Positions 25,864 to 37,571 of a stretch of 64,000 nt of DNA are shown piece by piece. The position numbers and the translations under genes are program-made. Origin of the DNA: Sphingomonas sp. IC081 (GTDB taxonomy: Bacteria > Pseudomonadota > Alphaproteobacteria > Sphingomonadales > Sphingomonadaceae); assembly GCF_006874585.1 (NCBI RefSeq), contig NZ_CP029761.1, positions 2,553,001-2,617,000 on the forward strand, given 5' to 3'. The notes beneath the pieces were generated by a model that ran no database searches, was not told the DNA's origin, and was given only the letters and a program-made list of their open reading frames with translations. The number at the start of each line of letters is the position of its first letter. Within the stretch, counting starts at the first letter, position 1.

Positions 25864-27018
25864 CTAATCCCCCACCCGCTTCGCCGCCCACTCAAGGTCG
25901 GCGATAAACTCCGCCTGCACTTCGGTCGGGCGCAGCGAGGAACGGGTGGTCATGCCGATCAGGCGGGTGAAGTTCTCCGGCAGGCGCGCCAGTTCGCAGA
26001 GCCAGCCGGCTTCCAGTTCCACCGTCACCTGATCGGGCGAGAGCACGGTGAGGAAATCGCCGCCCATCATCACTTGCCGGATCATCATCACCGAGCCCGA
26101 CTCCACCGGCACCTCGGGATGCGGCAGGCCGTTGGCCTCGAAGTAGCGCTCGAACGTGTCGCGCAGCGGCGTGCCTTTCGGCGGCAGGGTAAAAGGATAG
26201 CGCGCCAGGTCCGCAGGCGAGGGACCAGCGCCTTCCAGCGGGTGCCCCTTGCGGGCGTAGACGGCAGGACGATCCTCGAAGAGCGGGCACTGCACGAGGT
26301 CCGGCTCCACCAGCGGATCGCGCAGGGCGCCGACCATCAGGTCGAGCACGCCGCCGCGCAGCGGCTCCACCAGTTCGGCGCGCGAGCCTTCCACGATGGT
26401 CAGCTTCACGTTCGGTCGGCGGGCAAGGAACCGCGCCACGGCGGCCGGCAGGATGCGCGCGCGGGAGAGCGGCATCGCGCCCACCGCGATATGCCGCGTC
26501 TCCACCCCGCGCAGCGCGGCGACTTCGGAGAGGCCTGCCTCCAGCTCCACTTTGGCGAGCCGGAACTCGCGGGCGAGCTGGGTGCCCGCCTCGGTGGTGA
26601 TCACGAACTTGCCCCGGCGCACCACCAGCGGGCGGCGCAGCGCCAGCGACAGATCGTTGACCGCGCGGTGGATCGAGGGGAGCGACAGCCCGGTCTCCTG
26701 CCCCGCCCCGGCGTAAGAGCCCGTTTCCACCAGCGCCAGCAGCGCCCGCAGGCGCGACATGGTGACGTGGGGGCTGTTCACATGGCCCAGCGCGGCATCG
26801 ATGCGGGGGGCGAGAATTTCCCCAGCCCTGGTCGGCGCCATGCCGTCATGGCGGCGCTCGAACAGCGGCAGGCCGATCTGCGACTCGAGCCGGGCCAACG
26901 CCTGTGTTATCGCCGGCTGACTGAGGTTCACGGCCAGGGCAGCGGCGTTGACCGTGCCCAATTCCGCGATTTTCGCGACAGCCCGCAAGTGCCGAAGGTT
27001 GAGACTCCAGATATCCAT
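25864..27018 (-). CDS. ligR: LysR-type regulator with two HTH domains, probable lig regulator
   Basis: This 384-residue regulator is longer than the usual 300. Two LysR-type helix-turn-helix segments follow each other: NLRHLRAVAKIAELGTVNAA (from residue 6) and SRLRALLALVETGSYAGAGQ (from about 86). A periplasmic-binding-like effector domain follows from about 155. It lies between the two divergent lig units, with ligK starting 148 bp away, which makes it the likely activator of the protocatechuate pathway; the symbol is by position and not by close match. ATG 27018 is preferred over TTG 27036. Confidence 0.8.
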   Translation of the reverse strand: MDIWSLNLRHLRAVAKIAELGTVNAAALAVNLSQPAITQALARLESQIGLPLFERRHDGMAPTRAGEILAPRIDAALGHVNSPHVTMSRLRALLALVETGSYAGAGQETGLSLPSIHRAVNDLSLALRRPLVVRRGKFVITTEAGTQLAREFRLAKVELEAGLSEVAALRGVETRHIAVGAMPLSRARILPAAVARFLARRPNVKLTIVEGSRAELVEPLRGGVLDLMVGALRDPLVEPDLVQCPLFEDRPAVYARKGHPLEGAGPSPADLARYPFTLPPKGTPLRDTFERYFEANGLPHPEVPVESGSVMMIRQVMMGGDFLTVLSPDQVTVELEAGWLCELARLPENFTRLIGMTTRSSLRPTEVQAEFIADLEWAAKRVGD

Positions 27019-27166
27019 GGCGGGGTTATTAGCCAAATCCTATCCCCTGTCCAAAGTTTCTCTTTCCCCTTGAACACGGGGAAGCCCAAGACAGCGCTGC
27101 ACCATTATAGCCCCGCGCGGCCCGTCCGGGCGGCGCCGGAACCCGAAGATCGAAGGAGAGCAGATC
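27019..27166. promoter_or_regulatory. Divergent ligR/ligK promoter region
   Basis: A 148-bp gap, AT-richer near 27025-27065 than the surroundings. It contains an inverted repeat TTCCCC (27064-27069)/GGGGAA (27078-27083) with an 8-nt spacer, a plausible LysR-type half-site pair. ATCGAAGGAGAGCAGATC before ATG 27167 supplies the ligK ribosome-binding site. Confidence 0.45.
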
Positions 27167-28709
<1,543 letters not shown>

Positions 28710-28816
28710 CTTGATTCCCGCGCGGGAGCCCAGGTCGTGACCTCATAAACGAAGCGCCCGCGCGGATGGCCGACCAGCCCGCCGCGACCATCAGCCAGCG
28801 AAGGAGCGGGACCGGC

Positions 28817-29305
28817 ATGCACTGGCGCCCCATGCGCGAAGAGGACGTGGCCGCCGTGGCCCACGTCGCGCAGATCGTCCACCTCGACTATCCCGAAAAC
28901 CCCGCGGTCTTTGCCGCCTGCCAGCGCCTCTGGCCCGCCGGTTGCCACGTGCTGGAAGACGGCGGCGGAGACCTGTCCGGATACCTCATCTCGCATCCCG
29001 GCAGGCAGGACCACCCCCCGGTACTGGACATGCCGATGACGGCGCTGGCCCGGCCTTTCGACTGCTATTTCCTGCATGATCTGGCGCTGGACGCGGCAAC
29101 ACGCGGACGCGGCAACGCGGGCGAGGCCGTGGGGATCGTGGTGGATGAGGCCCGCGCGCGCGGGCTGGAGCGCGTGGTGCTGATCGCGGTGGGCAATGCC
29201 CACGGGTTCTGGGAAAAGCAGGGCTTTGCGCTGCTGGGCGGCGGCCTGCTCGATCCGGCCAAGGGCTACGGCCCCGAGGCGCGGATGATGGTCCGGGCCG
29301 TCTGA
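28817..29305 (+). CDS. GNAT family N-acetyltransferase
   Basis: A 162-residue acetyltransferase of the GNAT fold, WRPMREEDVAAVAHVA at the start and the acetyl-CoA loop region DLALDAATRGRGNAGEAV near 90-107 (RGRGNA replaces the usual R/QxxGxG/A). The C-terminal strand GFWEKQGFALLGG is typical. ATG 28817, with GAAGGAG upstream, is preferred to an ATG at 28766. Substrate unknown. It ends at a bidirectional hairpin. Confidence 0.82.
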   Translation: MHWRPMREEDVAAVAHVAQIVHLDYPENPAVFAACQRLWPAGCHVLEDGGGDLSGYLISHPGRQDHPPVLDMPMTALARPFDCYFLHDLALDAATRGRGNAGEAVGIVVDEARARGLERVVLIAVGNAHGFWEKQGFALLGGGLLDPAKGYGPEARMMVRAV

Positions 29306-29314
29306 AAAGAGACA

Positions 29315-29338
29315 GCAGGGGGAGCATAGCCCCCCTGC
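29315..29338. terminator. Bidirectional hairpin between convergent genes
   Basis: Arms gcaggggg (29315-29322) and ccccctgc (29331-29338) with loop agcatagc lie between the ends of the GNAT and NTF2-like genes. An almost identical hairpin in reverse orientation is at 55598-55620. Confidence 0.6.
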
Positions 29339-29350
29339 CCATCCCCTTAT

Positions 29351-29764
29351 TCAGCCCCGCTCGACCTGCGCGATCCAGTCGGCAAGGTTGTAGTGGTTCG
29401 ATACCCGCGCGATCAGCCCCTGATCGACATCGAAGAACGCCCCCACCCGCAAGGCATAGGCCTGCCCCGAAGCCGCCGGCAGTCCATCGTCGCTTTCGAT
29501 GTATTCGCCGGTCAGCCGGAACTCGGCCGAGGCATGCGACCCATCGGGCGTGGCCAGCACGACCGGCTCGTGCACATGCTCGCGGTAGCAGCGGTTCATG
29601 TGCGCGAGGAATTCGGCAAAGGCCGCCTTGCCGCGGCGCGGCTGGCCCTGGCTGGGCTCATGCACCACCTCTTCCGCCAGCAGCGCCAGCATGGCGTCCA
29701 CGTCGCGGCGGTTGAACGCGTCGTAGTAGTTCGCGATCAGGGCGATGGTCTCGTGCGCACTCAC
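29351..29764 (-). CDS. NTF2/SnoaL-like small protein
   Basis: Starting at GTG 29764 (overlapping the fghA stop by 4 bp, GTGA) gives 137 residues with the cone-shaped NTF2/SnoaL pattern: ALIANYYDAFNRRDVDAMLA at the N-terminus, then FAEFLAHMNRCYREHV, and a final beta strand ending in HYNLADWIAQV. Such proteins serve as small isomerases, hydratases or binding proteins. It is the third gene of the formaldehyde operon, but its role there is unknown. Confidence 0.8.
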   Translation of the reverse strand: MSAHETIALIANYYDAFNRRDVDAMLALLAEEVVHEPSQGQPRRGKAAFAEFLAHMNRCYREHVHEPVVLATPDGSHASAEFRLTGEYIESDDGLPAASGQAYALRVGAFFDVDQGLIARVSNHYNLADWIAQVERG

Positions 29765-30593
29765 GCTTTCAGCCTCTCCGCATGCCAGCCCACATGGTCG
29801 GCCATGAAGCTGGAGATGAAGTAGTAGGAGTGGTCGTAACCCTCCTGCATGCGGATCGTCGCAGGTTGACCGGCCTTGGCGCAAGCCTCTTCCAGCAGGT
29901 GCGTCTTGAGCTGGCCTTCAAGGAAACCATCGGCGGTGCCCTGATCCACCAAGAGGTCCGGCAGGCGGGCACCGTCCTCGATCAGCGCGCAGGCGTCGTA
30001 TTGACGCCATGCCGCCTTGTCCGCGCCGATGTAGCCGGTCAGCGCCTTCTCGCCCCAGGGGCAGTGCAGCGGCGAGACGATCGGCGCAAAGGCACTGACC
30101 GAGCGGAAGCGGCTGGGATCACGCAGCGCGATCGTCAGCGCGCCGTGGCCGCCCATCGAGTGGCCGGTAATGCCCTGCCGCGCCATGTCGGCGGGGAAGT
30201 GTCCGGCGATCACGGCGGGCAGCTCGGTCTCGATGTAGGCGCGCATGCGGAAGTTCGCGCTCCACGGGGCCTCGGTGGCATCGACGTAGAAACCCGCGCC
30301 CTTGCCGAAGTCGTAGCCTTCGTCGTCCGGCACATCGTCGCCGCGCGGGGAGGTATCCGGCGCCACGAAGATCACCCCGTGCTCGGCGCAGGCGCGGCGG
30401 AACTCGCCCTTTTCGGTGACGTTGGCATGAGTGCAGGTCAGGCCCGAGAGATACCACAGCACCGGCAGCTTCGCGCCCGGCGCATGCTCGGGCACAAAGA
30501 CCGAAAAGGTCATCGGAGTGCCGGTCTCGGCGGAGGCGTGGGTGTAGACACCCTGCACCCCGCCGAAGGCCTTGTTGACCGAGACCGTCTCCA

Positions 30594-30594
<1 letters not shown>
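29761..30594 (-). CDS. fghA: S-formylglutathione hydrolase
   Basis: FghA hydrolyses S-formylglutathione to formate and glutathione, the second step of formaldehyde detoxification. At 277 residues it is normal length. The nucleophile Ser is in TGHSMGGHG near 145; WYLSGLTCTHAN near 47, DFGKGAGFYVDATE, and the late EGYDHSYYF with the catalytic His are diagnostic of esterase D. Its ATG shares one base with the adhC stop (TGATG). Confidence 0.95.
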
Positions 30595-31706
<1,112 letters not shown>

Positions 31707-31793
31707 GGGGTATGCTCCTTGAACTGCTTGCGCGCTTTGTAGGACCGGCCCTTGCTGTGATAAAGCGACGTTTCTGAAAAGTATTATCACCAT
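31707..31793. promoter_or_regulatory. Divergent adhC/LysR promoter region
   Basis: An 87-bp gap containing an AT-rich patch (gacgtttctgaaaagtattatcacca, about 31768-31793). The LysR protein probably binds here to control adhC-fghA, as is usual for divergent LysR pairs. No exact operator could be fixed. Confidence 0.4.
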
Positions 31794-32690
31794 ATGGGGA
31801 AAATGATGCTCGGCCAGTGGGACGGGATCGAGGAATTCGTGATGATCGCCCGCCACGGCAGCTTTACGCTGGCGGCAGAGGCCTATGGCGCCAGCGTCAC
31901 GCATATGAGCCGGGCGCTGGCGCGGCTGGAAACGCGGCTTCAGGCCCAGTTGATGCTGCGCACGACGCGCACCCTCAGGCTCACCGAAACCGGGCAGATC
32001 TTCCTGGAGACCTGCCGCCGCCTGATCGAGGAGCGGGACGAGGCAATTGCCGCCATCACCTCGCAGGGCGAGCCGCGCGGGCATCTGCGCGTCACCTGTT
32101 CCTATGCGCTGGGCGAGAAGTTCGTGGCGCCGCTGGTGCGCGAACTGTCGCAGGCCTATCCGGCGATCTCGGTGACGCTGGACCTCGACAATGCGCTCGT
32201 GGACCTCATCGCCGAGGGCTACGACCTCGCCATCCGCACCGGGCATCTCGAGGATTCGCGCCTCGTCGCCAGCCGCATCGCCAGCCGCGCGCTGGTGACG
32301 CTGGGTTCGCGCGGCTATCTCCACGACCGCGGCCGCCCGGCGACGATCGCCGACCTCAAGCACCACGATTGCCTTGTCGGCTCGGCCAGCCAGTGGCACT
32401 TCCGCGATGGCCAGACCTTCCGCCCGCAAGGCCGCTGGCGCTGCAACAGCGGTGCCGCGCTGGTCGAGGCGGCGCTGGCGGACATGGGATTGTGCCAGGT
32501 GCCCGCCTTCTACCTCGGCGACCATGTCGCGGCGGGGCGGCTGGAGCCGGTGCTGACCGACCTTGCACCCGAGGAAGAGCCGATCTGGGCGGTCTATCCC
32601 CAGCGCCGCCATCTCTCGCCCAAAGTCGGCGCATTGGTGGCGCACTTGCGCGCCAATCTGCCTGCCCGGCTGGCGGAGGCGAGTGCCTGA
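31794..32690 (+). CDS. LysR-type transcriptional regulator, divergent from adhC
   Basis: A 298-residue regulator with the N-terminal winged HTH ([20 protein letters not shown], about 16-35; then [14 protein letters not shown]) and the effector-binding domain from about 90. It is of the CrgA/PA-type subgroup ([13 protein letters not shown]). Position suggests control of formaldehyde oxidation. Starts at 31794, 31803 and 31806 are all possible; none has a strong ribosome-binding site. It ends just before a family-B repeat. Confidence 0.85.
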   Translation: MGKMMLGQWDGIEEFVMIARHGSFTLAAEAYGASVTHMSRALARLETRLQAQLMLRTTRTLRLTETGQIFLETCRRLIEERDEAIAAITSQGEPRGHLRVTCSYALGEKFVAPLVRELSQAYPAISVTLDLDNALVDLIAEGYDLAIRTGHLEDSRLVASRIASRALVTLGSRGYLHDRGRPATIADLKHHDCLVGSASQWHFRDGQTFRPQGRWRCNSGAALVEAALADMGLCQVPAFYLGDHVAAGRLEPVLTDLAPEEEPIWAVYPQRRHLSPKVGALVAHLRANLPARLAEASA

Positions 32691-32726
32691 CCCAGGCCCG
32701 CCAACTGGCTGCTAATCCAAACCACC

Positions 32727-32813
32727 CCGTCATCCCCGCGAAGGCGGGGATCCCGCTTGTTCTTCGCGGCGAGGCAAAAGGAAGCGGGGCCCCCGCCTTC
32801 GCGGGGGCGACGG
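32727..32813. repeat. Inverted-repeat family B, copy 2
   Basis: Left arm ccgtcatccccgcgaaggcg and a right arm ending cgggggcgacgg pair over about 30 bp around a 27-nt centre. It is between the convergent LysR and opgH genes. Confidence 0.85.
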
Positions 32814-32839
32814 CATTTTGTTGACGGAAGTGAGTGAAC

Positions 32840-34684
32840 TCACCCGATCGCCAGCGGCGCGTCGTCCGGCTCGTCGCCGTTGGCCAGCGGCGCTTCGTCC
32901 GCCGCGATGATCGTCGGCGCGGGCACGGCAAAGAAGCCCTCCTGCTCCGCCTGCGCGCCGGTGGTCGCCCGCGAGGTCAGGCTGATCAGCCAGGGCGAGG
33001 CGAGCAGGCCCAGCGTCAGCGGCGAGAGCCACAGCGCCGTCACCGGATCGATGAACACGGTCGCCGCGAAGAGGAGGCCGAGCGCGATGTGTTCCTTGAG
33101 GTCCGGCAGCACCTCGCGCACGCCGATGCGGCGGGCGTCGCGGTCCTGCGTGCTCCAGTGCACCGGAATGCCGAGCGCGAGGCCGAACAGCGCCTTGACC
33201 TGCATGACCATGGTGACGGGCGCCAGCAGGATCGCCAGCGGCACTTCCAGCGCGACCGAGCGCAGCACGCCGCCCCAGCCGCCGAAGGCACGGCGGCGGG
33301 TCCTGTCGGCCATGACCCAGATCGTGCCCATCGCCTTGGGGCCGAACAGCAGCAGCACCGTCAGCCACAGCACGCTCGGCGGCGCCGCGCCCGCAAAGCC
33401 CTGGCCGCCCTGCGCCATCGCGGCCTGGACGATGGCGGTGACCAGCAGCAGCAGCCAGCCCGGCGAGGTCAGATAGGCCGAGGCGCCGATCAGCAGGTGC
33501 AGGCGGCTGGTCCAGTGCAGGCCCGAGGCGTCGATCAGGCGCAAGTGCTGGAGATTGCCCTGCATCCAGCGCCGGTCGCGGATCGCGTGGTCAACGATGG
33601 TGGGCGGGAATTCCTCGTAGCTGCCGTCGATCATCACCATGTGCACGGCCCAGCCGCGGCGGCGCAGCAGCGCCGATTCGAACATGTCGTGGCTGAGGAT
33701 GTGGCCGCCGAACGGGGGCTTGCCCGGCAGTTCGGGAAGCCCGCAGGAATCCGCGAAAGCACGCGTGCGCACGATGGCATTGTGGCCCCAGAAGTTCGCC
33801 TCCGCACCCGACCACCAGAGCAGCCCGGCGGACGCGATCGGCCCGTAGGCCTCGCTGGCGAAACGCATCCAGCGCTGGAACAGCGTCTGCGCGTTGATGA
33901 TCATCGGCACCGTCTGGAGCAACCCGATCGAGGGCCGCTCCTCCATGATCGCCGCCATGCCGATGATGGCATCGCCGCTCATCAGCGAATCGGCGTCGAG
34001 GATCAGCATGTTCTCGTAGGCCGCGCCGAAACGCTGCACCCATTCGGCGATGTTGCCGGGCTTGCGCGCGATGTTCTTCTCGCGGCGGCGGTAATAGACC
34101 TTGATCGGCGCCGAAGCGGCCACTTCACGCCAGGCCGCTTCCTCGCGCTTGCCATGGAAGGCATTGGAATCGCTGAGCACGAAGAAGTCGATCCACTCCG
34201 CCCCGCCCGCAGCGGCGATGGAGGCGGCCATGGCGCGCACGCGGCCGAAGGTGGCCTCCACGCTCTCGTTGTAGACCGGCATCAGCACCGCGGTACGGTG
34301 GCGCAGCGACGAGGCGGGGCTGGGCACCGCGGTAAAGCCGGGGTGCTTGCCGGTGATGAGCTGCAGGAACCCGATCGAGGAGGTGACAAAACCGAAGGCG
34401 ATCCACGCGAAAAGCGGCACGAAGAACAGCAGCAGCACGATGTCGAGCACGCTCAGCCCGTCGCGCGACAAGGCGAAACGCACCTCGCTCGAGGCTGCCA
34501 GCGCGATCACCGCGGTGACGGCCAGCAGCAGCAGGCGCTTGACCTGCATGCCGTGCGGGCTGGTGCGCACCGCGATCGAGCCGGGGGCGATGCCGTGGAG
34601 GTCCTGGACCGGCATCGCCAGCGGCGCCTCGGGCGGCAGCGGGCTCATCGCCGCATTGGCGGGCGCATGGGGCGGGGCGTTCAT
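32840..34684 (-). CDS. opgH: Glucans biosynthesis glucosyltransferase H
   Basis: OpgH is the inner-membrane glucosyltransferase that makes the backbone of osmoregulated periplasmic glucans. This version has 614 residues, shorter than the enterobacterial protein mainly because of a shorter N-terminal cytoplasmic tail. Membrane helices at about 48-110 lead to a GT2 domain (TAVLMPVYNES, ILDADSLMSG, RDRRWMQGNLQ), followed by several further helices. ATG 34684 overlaps the opgG stop by 4 bp. Confidence 0.93.
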   Translation of the reverse strand: MNAPPHAPANAAMSPLPPEAPLAMPVQDLHGIAPGSIAVRTSPHGMQVKRLLLLAVTAVIALAASSEVRFALSRDGLSVLDIVLLLFFVPLFAWIAFGFVTSSIGFLQLITGKHPGFTAVPSPASSLRHRTAVLMPVYNESVEATFGRVRAMAASIAAAGGAEWIDFFVLSDSNAFHGKREEAAWREVAASAPIKVYYRRREKNIARKPGNIAEWVQRFGAAYENMLILDADSLMSGDAIIGMAAIMEERPSIGLLQTVPMIINAQTLFQRWMRFASEAYGPIASAGLLWWSGAEANFWGHNAIVRTRAFADSCGLPELPGKPPFGGHILSHDMFESALLRRRGWAVHMVMIDGSYEEFPPTIVDHAIRDRRWMQGNLQHLRLIDASGLHWTSRLHLLIGASAYLTSPGWLLLLVTAIVQAAMAQGGQGFAGAAPPSVLWLTVLLLFGPKAMGTIWVMADRTRRRAFGGWGGVLRSVALEVPLAILLAPVTMVMQVKALFGLALGIPVHWSTQDRDARRIGVREVLPDLKEHIALGLLFAATVFIDPVTALWLSPLTLGLLASPWLISLTSRATTGAQAEQEGFFAVPAPTIIAADEAPLANGDEPDDAPLAIG

Positions 34685-36258
34685 GGCTCGAGGCTCTGTA
34701 TCACGGTTTCACTGAGCGCGGCGCCGCCGCGCGCGAGGAACAGGCGAATGTCCGGCGACGGCATGGCGGCGGGACGCAGGTCCAGCACCACCCGCCAGCG
34801 GTTCGCGGTGCCGACTACGGGATAGACCGCAAGGTCCACCACCGCCTGCGCGGGAAGGCCCGTCTCGGCGGTGACGCCGCTCTGGCGGGTAAGCCCCTGC
34901 AGCGCCTCGCCCTCGAAATCGAACACGAACTTGCGCGCATCCTTTTCGGCCGCCTTGACCCCCGGCCGCCCCGACTGGCCCTGCCAGCTGTCCACGCAGC
35001 GCGCCGCCGCCGTCCCTCCGGGCTCCTTGCTGGTCCAGCTCAGCCGGTAGGCAAGATCGCGGCGCTGCCCGGCGCGGGCCGGTTCGTCCGAGAGCCAGAA
35101 GGCGGCGATGTTGTCGATCGTCTCGGTATCGGTGCTCATCTGGTAGAGCATGACCGCGCCCTTGCCCCAGTCGCCCTGCGGCTCGACCCAGAGCGAGGGG
35201 CGCTTGTCGTAGAAGGCGCCGTCATCCTGATAGTGGTCGAAACTCTGGTCGCGCTGGAGCAGGCCGAACCCCTTCACCCCGTCGGCGCGCAGGGCATTGG
35301 TGCGGGTGCGCTGCGGATTAGCGAGCGGCACCCAGATCCGCTCGCCCGAGCCCGCATGGATCGCCAGACCGTCGGAATCGTGGATTTCCGGGCGCCAGTC
35401 GTTCCGCTTGGCGGGATCGGACTGGTCGTACCAGAACATGCTGGTGATCGGCGCGAGCCCCAGCCGCGCGACATCGCGGCGCAGGAACAGGCTGGCGCGC
35501 ACGTCCTGGGTGATCGCCGCCTCTCCGCGCAGGCAGTCGAAGGCATAGGCCCCGGTCACGCTCGGTCCGTCGAGCAGGGCATGGATGCGCACATGGTCGG
35601 TGCCGACATGCTCGATCCAGAATTCGGTGAAGGCGGGAAATTCCTCCGGGTGCGGCATCGCGGTGTCGACGGCGATGCCGCGCGCCGAAAGGCCGTACTG
35701 GTCGCGCGCGCCCGACGTGCGGAAATAGGAGGCGCCCTGGAAGGCCAGCCAGTCCGAGCGATGGTCGGCGGTCATGACCCGGAAACCCGCCGGATCGGCG
35801 CGGCTGCCGCCCACGAAGAAGCCGCGCGTGTCGGTCAGTTCGCGGGCGCTGCCGTTCTCCACGAGGTGGATCTTCACGGCCTGCGGCGAGGTGCCCCGGG
35901 TGGCCGGGAACAGCCGCACGTCACCCGCCACGCTTTTGGCATCGCCGTAGGTCAGCTTGACCGCCGCCTCGAAATCGGCGGCCGCATGGGCGGAGACCGG
36001 CGGCTGGACATAAGGCCGCGCCGCCAGCGCCTGGGCCGCGCGGACCAGCGTGTCCCACGAAAACGGCGCAGCGGGGCCGAACCCGGCCCCGACCCCAGCG
36101 GCGCCGCTCCCCCGCGCTGCCGCCTGCGCAAGCTGCGGAAACGCCGCCAGTCCGGCAAACGAGGCCAGCAGGGCTGAAAATTGGCGTCGGCCAAGCGACG
36201 CCGGGGCGACCGGGCGGCTCGTCTTCGAGCCTGCCTGCCTCACTGTACTTCGGGTCAT
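34681..36258 (-). CDS. opgG: Glucan biosynthesis periplasmic protein G
   Basis: OpgG is the periplasmic partner of OpgH in glucan assembly. From ATG 36258 the protein has 525 residues. A Tat signal (LGRRQFSALLASFAGLAAFP) lies at about 22-41. The mature domain opens with FSWDTLVRAAQALAARPY and has LFPATRG, GFFVGGSRADP and FWYDQSDP typical of MdoG/MdoD. An in-frame TTG at 36306 is an alternative start with a fair upstream AAGGA. It is translationally coupled to opgH. Confidence 0.92.
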   Translation of the reverse strand: MTRSTVRQAGSKTSRPVAPASLGRRQFSALLASFAGLAAFPQLAQAAARGSGAAGVGAGFGPAAPFSWDTLVRAAQALAARPYVQPPVSAHAAADFEAAVKLTYGDAKSVAGDVRLFPATRGTSPQAVKIHLVENGSARELTDTRGFFVGGSRADPAGFRVMTADHRSDWLAFQGASYFRTSGARDQYGLSARGIAVDTAMPHPEEFPAFTEFWIEHVGTDHVRIHALLDGPSVTGAYAFDCLRGEAAITQDVRASLFLRRDVARLGLAPITSMFWYDQSDPAKRNDWRPEIHDSDGLAIHAGSGERIWVPLANPQRTRTNALRADGVKGFGLLQRDQSFDHYQDDGAFYDKRPSLWVEPQGDWGKGAVMLYQMSTDTETIDNIAAFWLSDEPARAGQRRDLAYRLSWTSKEPGGTAAARCVDSWQGQSGRPGVKAAEKDARKFVFDFEGEALQGLTRQSGVTAETGLPAQAVVDLAVYPVVGTANRWRVVLDLRPAAMPSPDIRLFLARGGAALSETVIQSLEP

Positions 36259-36380
36259 GAGCGTCAAACGCACCGTCGAGCGCAAAGTTTCGCTGCAGTG
36301 CGTCAAAAGGATCCTTCTGCAAGGGCCTGCCAGGCGGTCATCACGCCTGCAGGCTTATGGCGCCGGCTTAGGGCCCCGAC

Positions 36381-37571
36381 TTATGGTTGGGCCGGCTGGT
36401 TGCGCCAGCCGACAATGACCTCGACCCCCGGCTTGAGGTCGCTGGCGAAGACTTCGGTGCGTTTGCCGTCACCCGCGCCGACAGTCACATAGACCCGGCG
36501 CGGCTCGCCGTCGCCCGAGACGAGATAGATGCGCGGCTGGCTGCGCCCGGTGGAGGGCGAGGCCCTGTTGCCGGGCTCGAAAGTCAGCGCGGCGTCGGGC
36601 ACGAGGAGCACGTTGCTGCGCTGCGGCAAGGGCAGTTCGACCGTGGCGGCCATGCCGGGGCGGATCGCCTCGACCGGCTTCTCCAGCGTGAACACGGCGC
36701 GGCGCGAGCCCGGGGCATCGGCACGGTCGGTGAGGATGCGGGCGAGCGTCGCCGGCTGCACCGCGTCGGGCAAGGCATCGAGCCGCACTTGCGCCGCCGT
36801 GCCCGCTTCCAGCACCGCATTGCCCGTGCGGGCCAGCGGGATCTCGATTTCCAGCGTCTCGTCGCTGGCGGCCAGCGTGAACAGCTTCATGCCCATGCGC
36901 ACGCGCTGGCCGGTGCGGATACTGCGTTCCACCACGTAGCCCGCAAAAGGCGCGCGCACCACGGCGGCGGCCAGCTTCTCGCTATCGGCCTGAAGGCTGC
37001 TGCGGGCGGCGGCGAGCCGGGCCTCGGCGGCGGACACCGCGCGCCCGGCGCGGTCGGCTTCGGCGCGCGCGCCTTCCAGTTCGTTGATCGCCGGAACCCG
37101 GTGGCCGGAGCGGCGCCAGACGTCCTCGAACCGCGCCAGCTTGCCGGTGGCCTCGTCGCGCGCCGTGCGGGCGGCGGCAAGGTCGGCCTCGGCGGCGGTG
37201 ACCAGCGCGCGGTCGGCCGCAAGGGTGCTGCGCAGCGGCTCGGCATCGATGGTGGCAAGGACCTGTCCCTTCGCGACCTTGCCGCCCGCAGCCACGCCCT
37301 CGGCCGTGACGGTGCCGTCGAGCGCGGCGGCCAGAGCCACTTCGCCGCTGCCGTGCACGGTGCCGCGCTCGGAGACCAACGGCGTGATCGTGCCCTGTTC
37401 GACCAGCGCGGTGTAATACGGCAGGTCGCTGCCGCCGAGGAACCGGACCAGCAGCATCAGCAGCGCCACCACCGCCGCCGCCAGCAGCGCCAGCCGCAGC
37501 AGGTGCGTGCGCCCGCGGCGGGCACCGAACCCCAGGAAACTGTCGAGATTGGCGTGGTCGGCCTCAGTCAC
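36381..37571 (-). CDS. HlyD/MacA-type periplasmic adaptor protein
   Basis: The 396-residue membrane-fusion protein has one N-terminal membrane helix (about 25-46), a lipoyl/barrel-sandwich hybrid split by a coiled-coil hairpin (about 95-215, Ala/Arg/Glu-rich), and the beta-barrel domain with PFAGYVVERSIRTGQRVR near 216. It should link an inner-membrane pump to an outer-membrane channel. GTG 37571 overlaps the preceding outer-membrane factor gene by 8 bp. No pump gene is near it in the window. Confidence 0.87.
   Translation of the reverse strand: MTEADHANLDSFLGFGARRGRTHLLRLALLAAAVVALLMLLVRFLGGSDLPYYTALVEQGTITPLVSERGTVHGSGEVALAAALDGTVTAEGVAAGGKVAKGQVLATIDAEPLRSTLAADRALVTAAEADLAAARTARDEATGKLARFEDVWRRSGHRVPAINELEGARAEADRAGRAVSAAEARLAAARSSLQADSEKLAAAVVRAPFAGYVVERSIRTGQRVRMGMKLFTLAASDETLEIEIPLARTGNAVLEAGTAAQVRLDALPDAVQPATLARILTDRADAPGSRRAVFTLEKPVEAIRPGMAATVELPLPQRSNVLLVPDAALTFEPGNRASPSTGRSQPRIYLVSGDGEPRRVYVTVGAGDGKRTEVFASDLKPGVEVIVGWRNQPAQP

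Noticed and set aside
25864..27018. Frameshifted fusion of two LysR genes
   Set aside because: The frame is continuous, the second HTH runs smoothly into one effector domain, and there is no internal stop or composition change.
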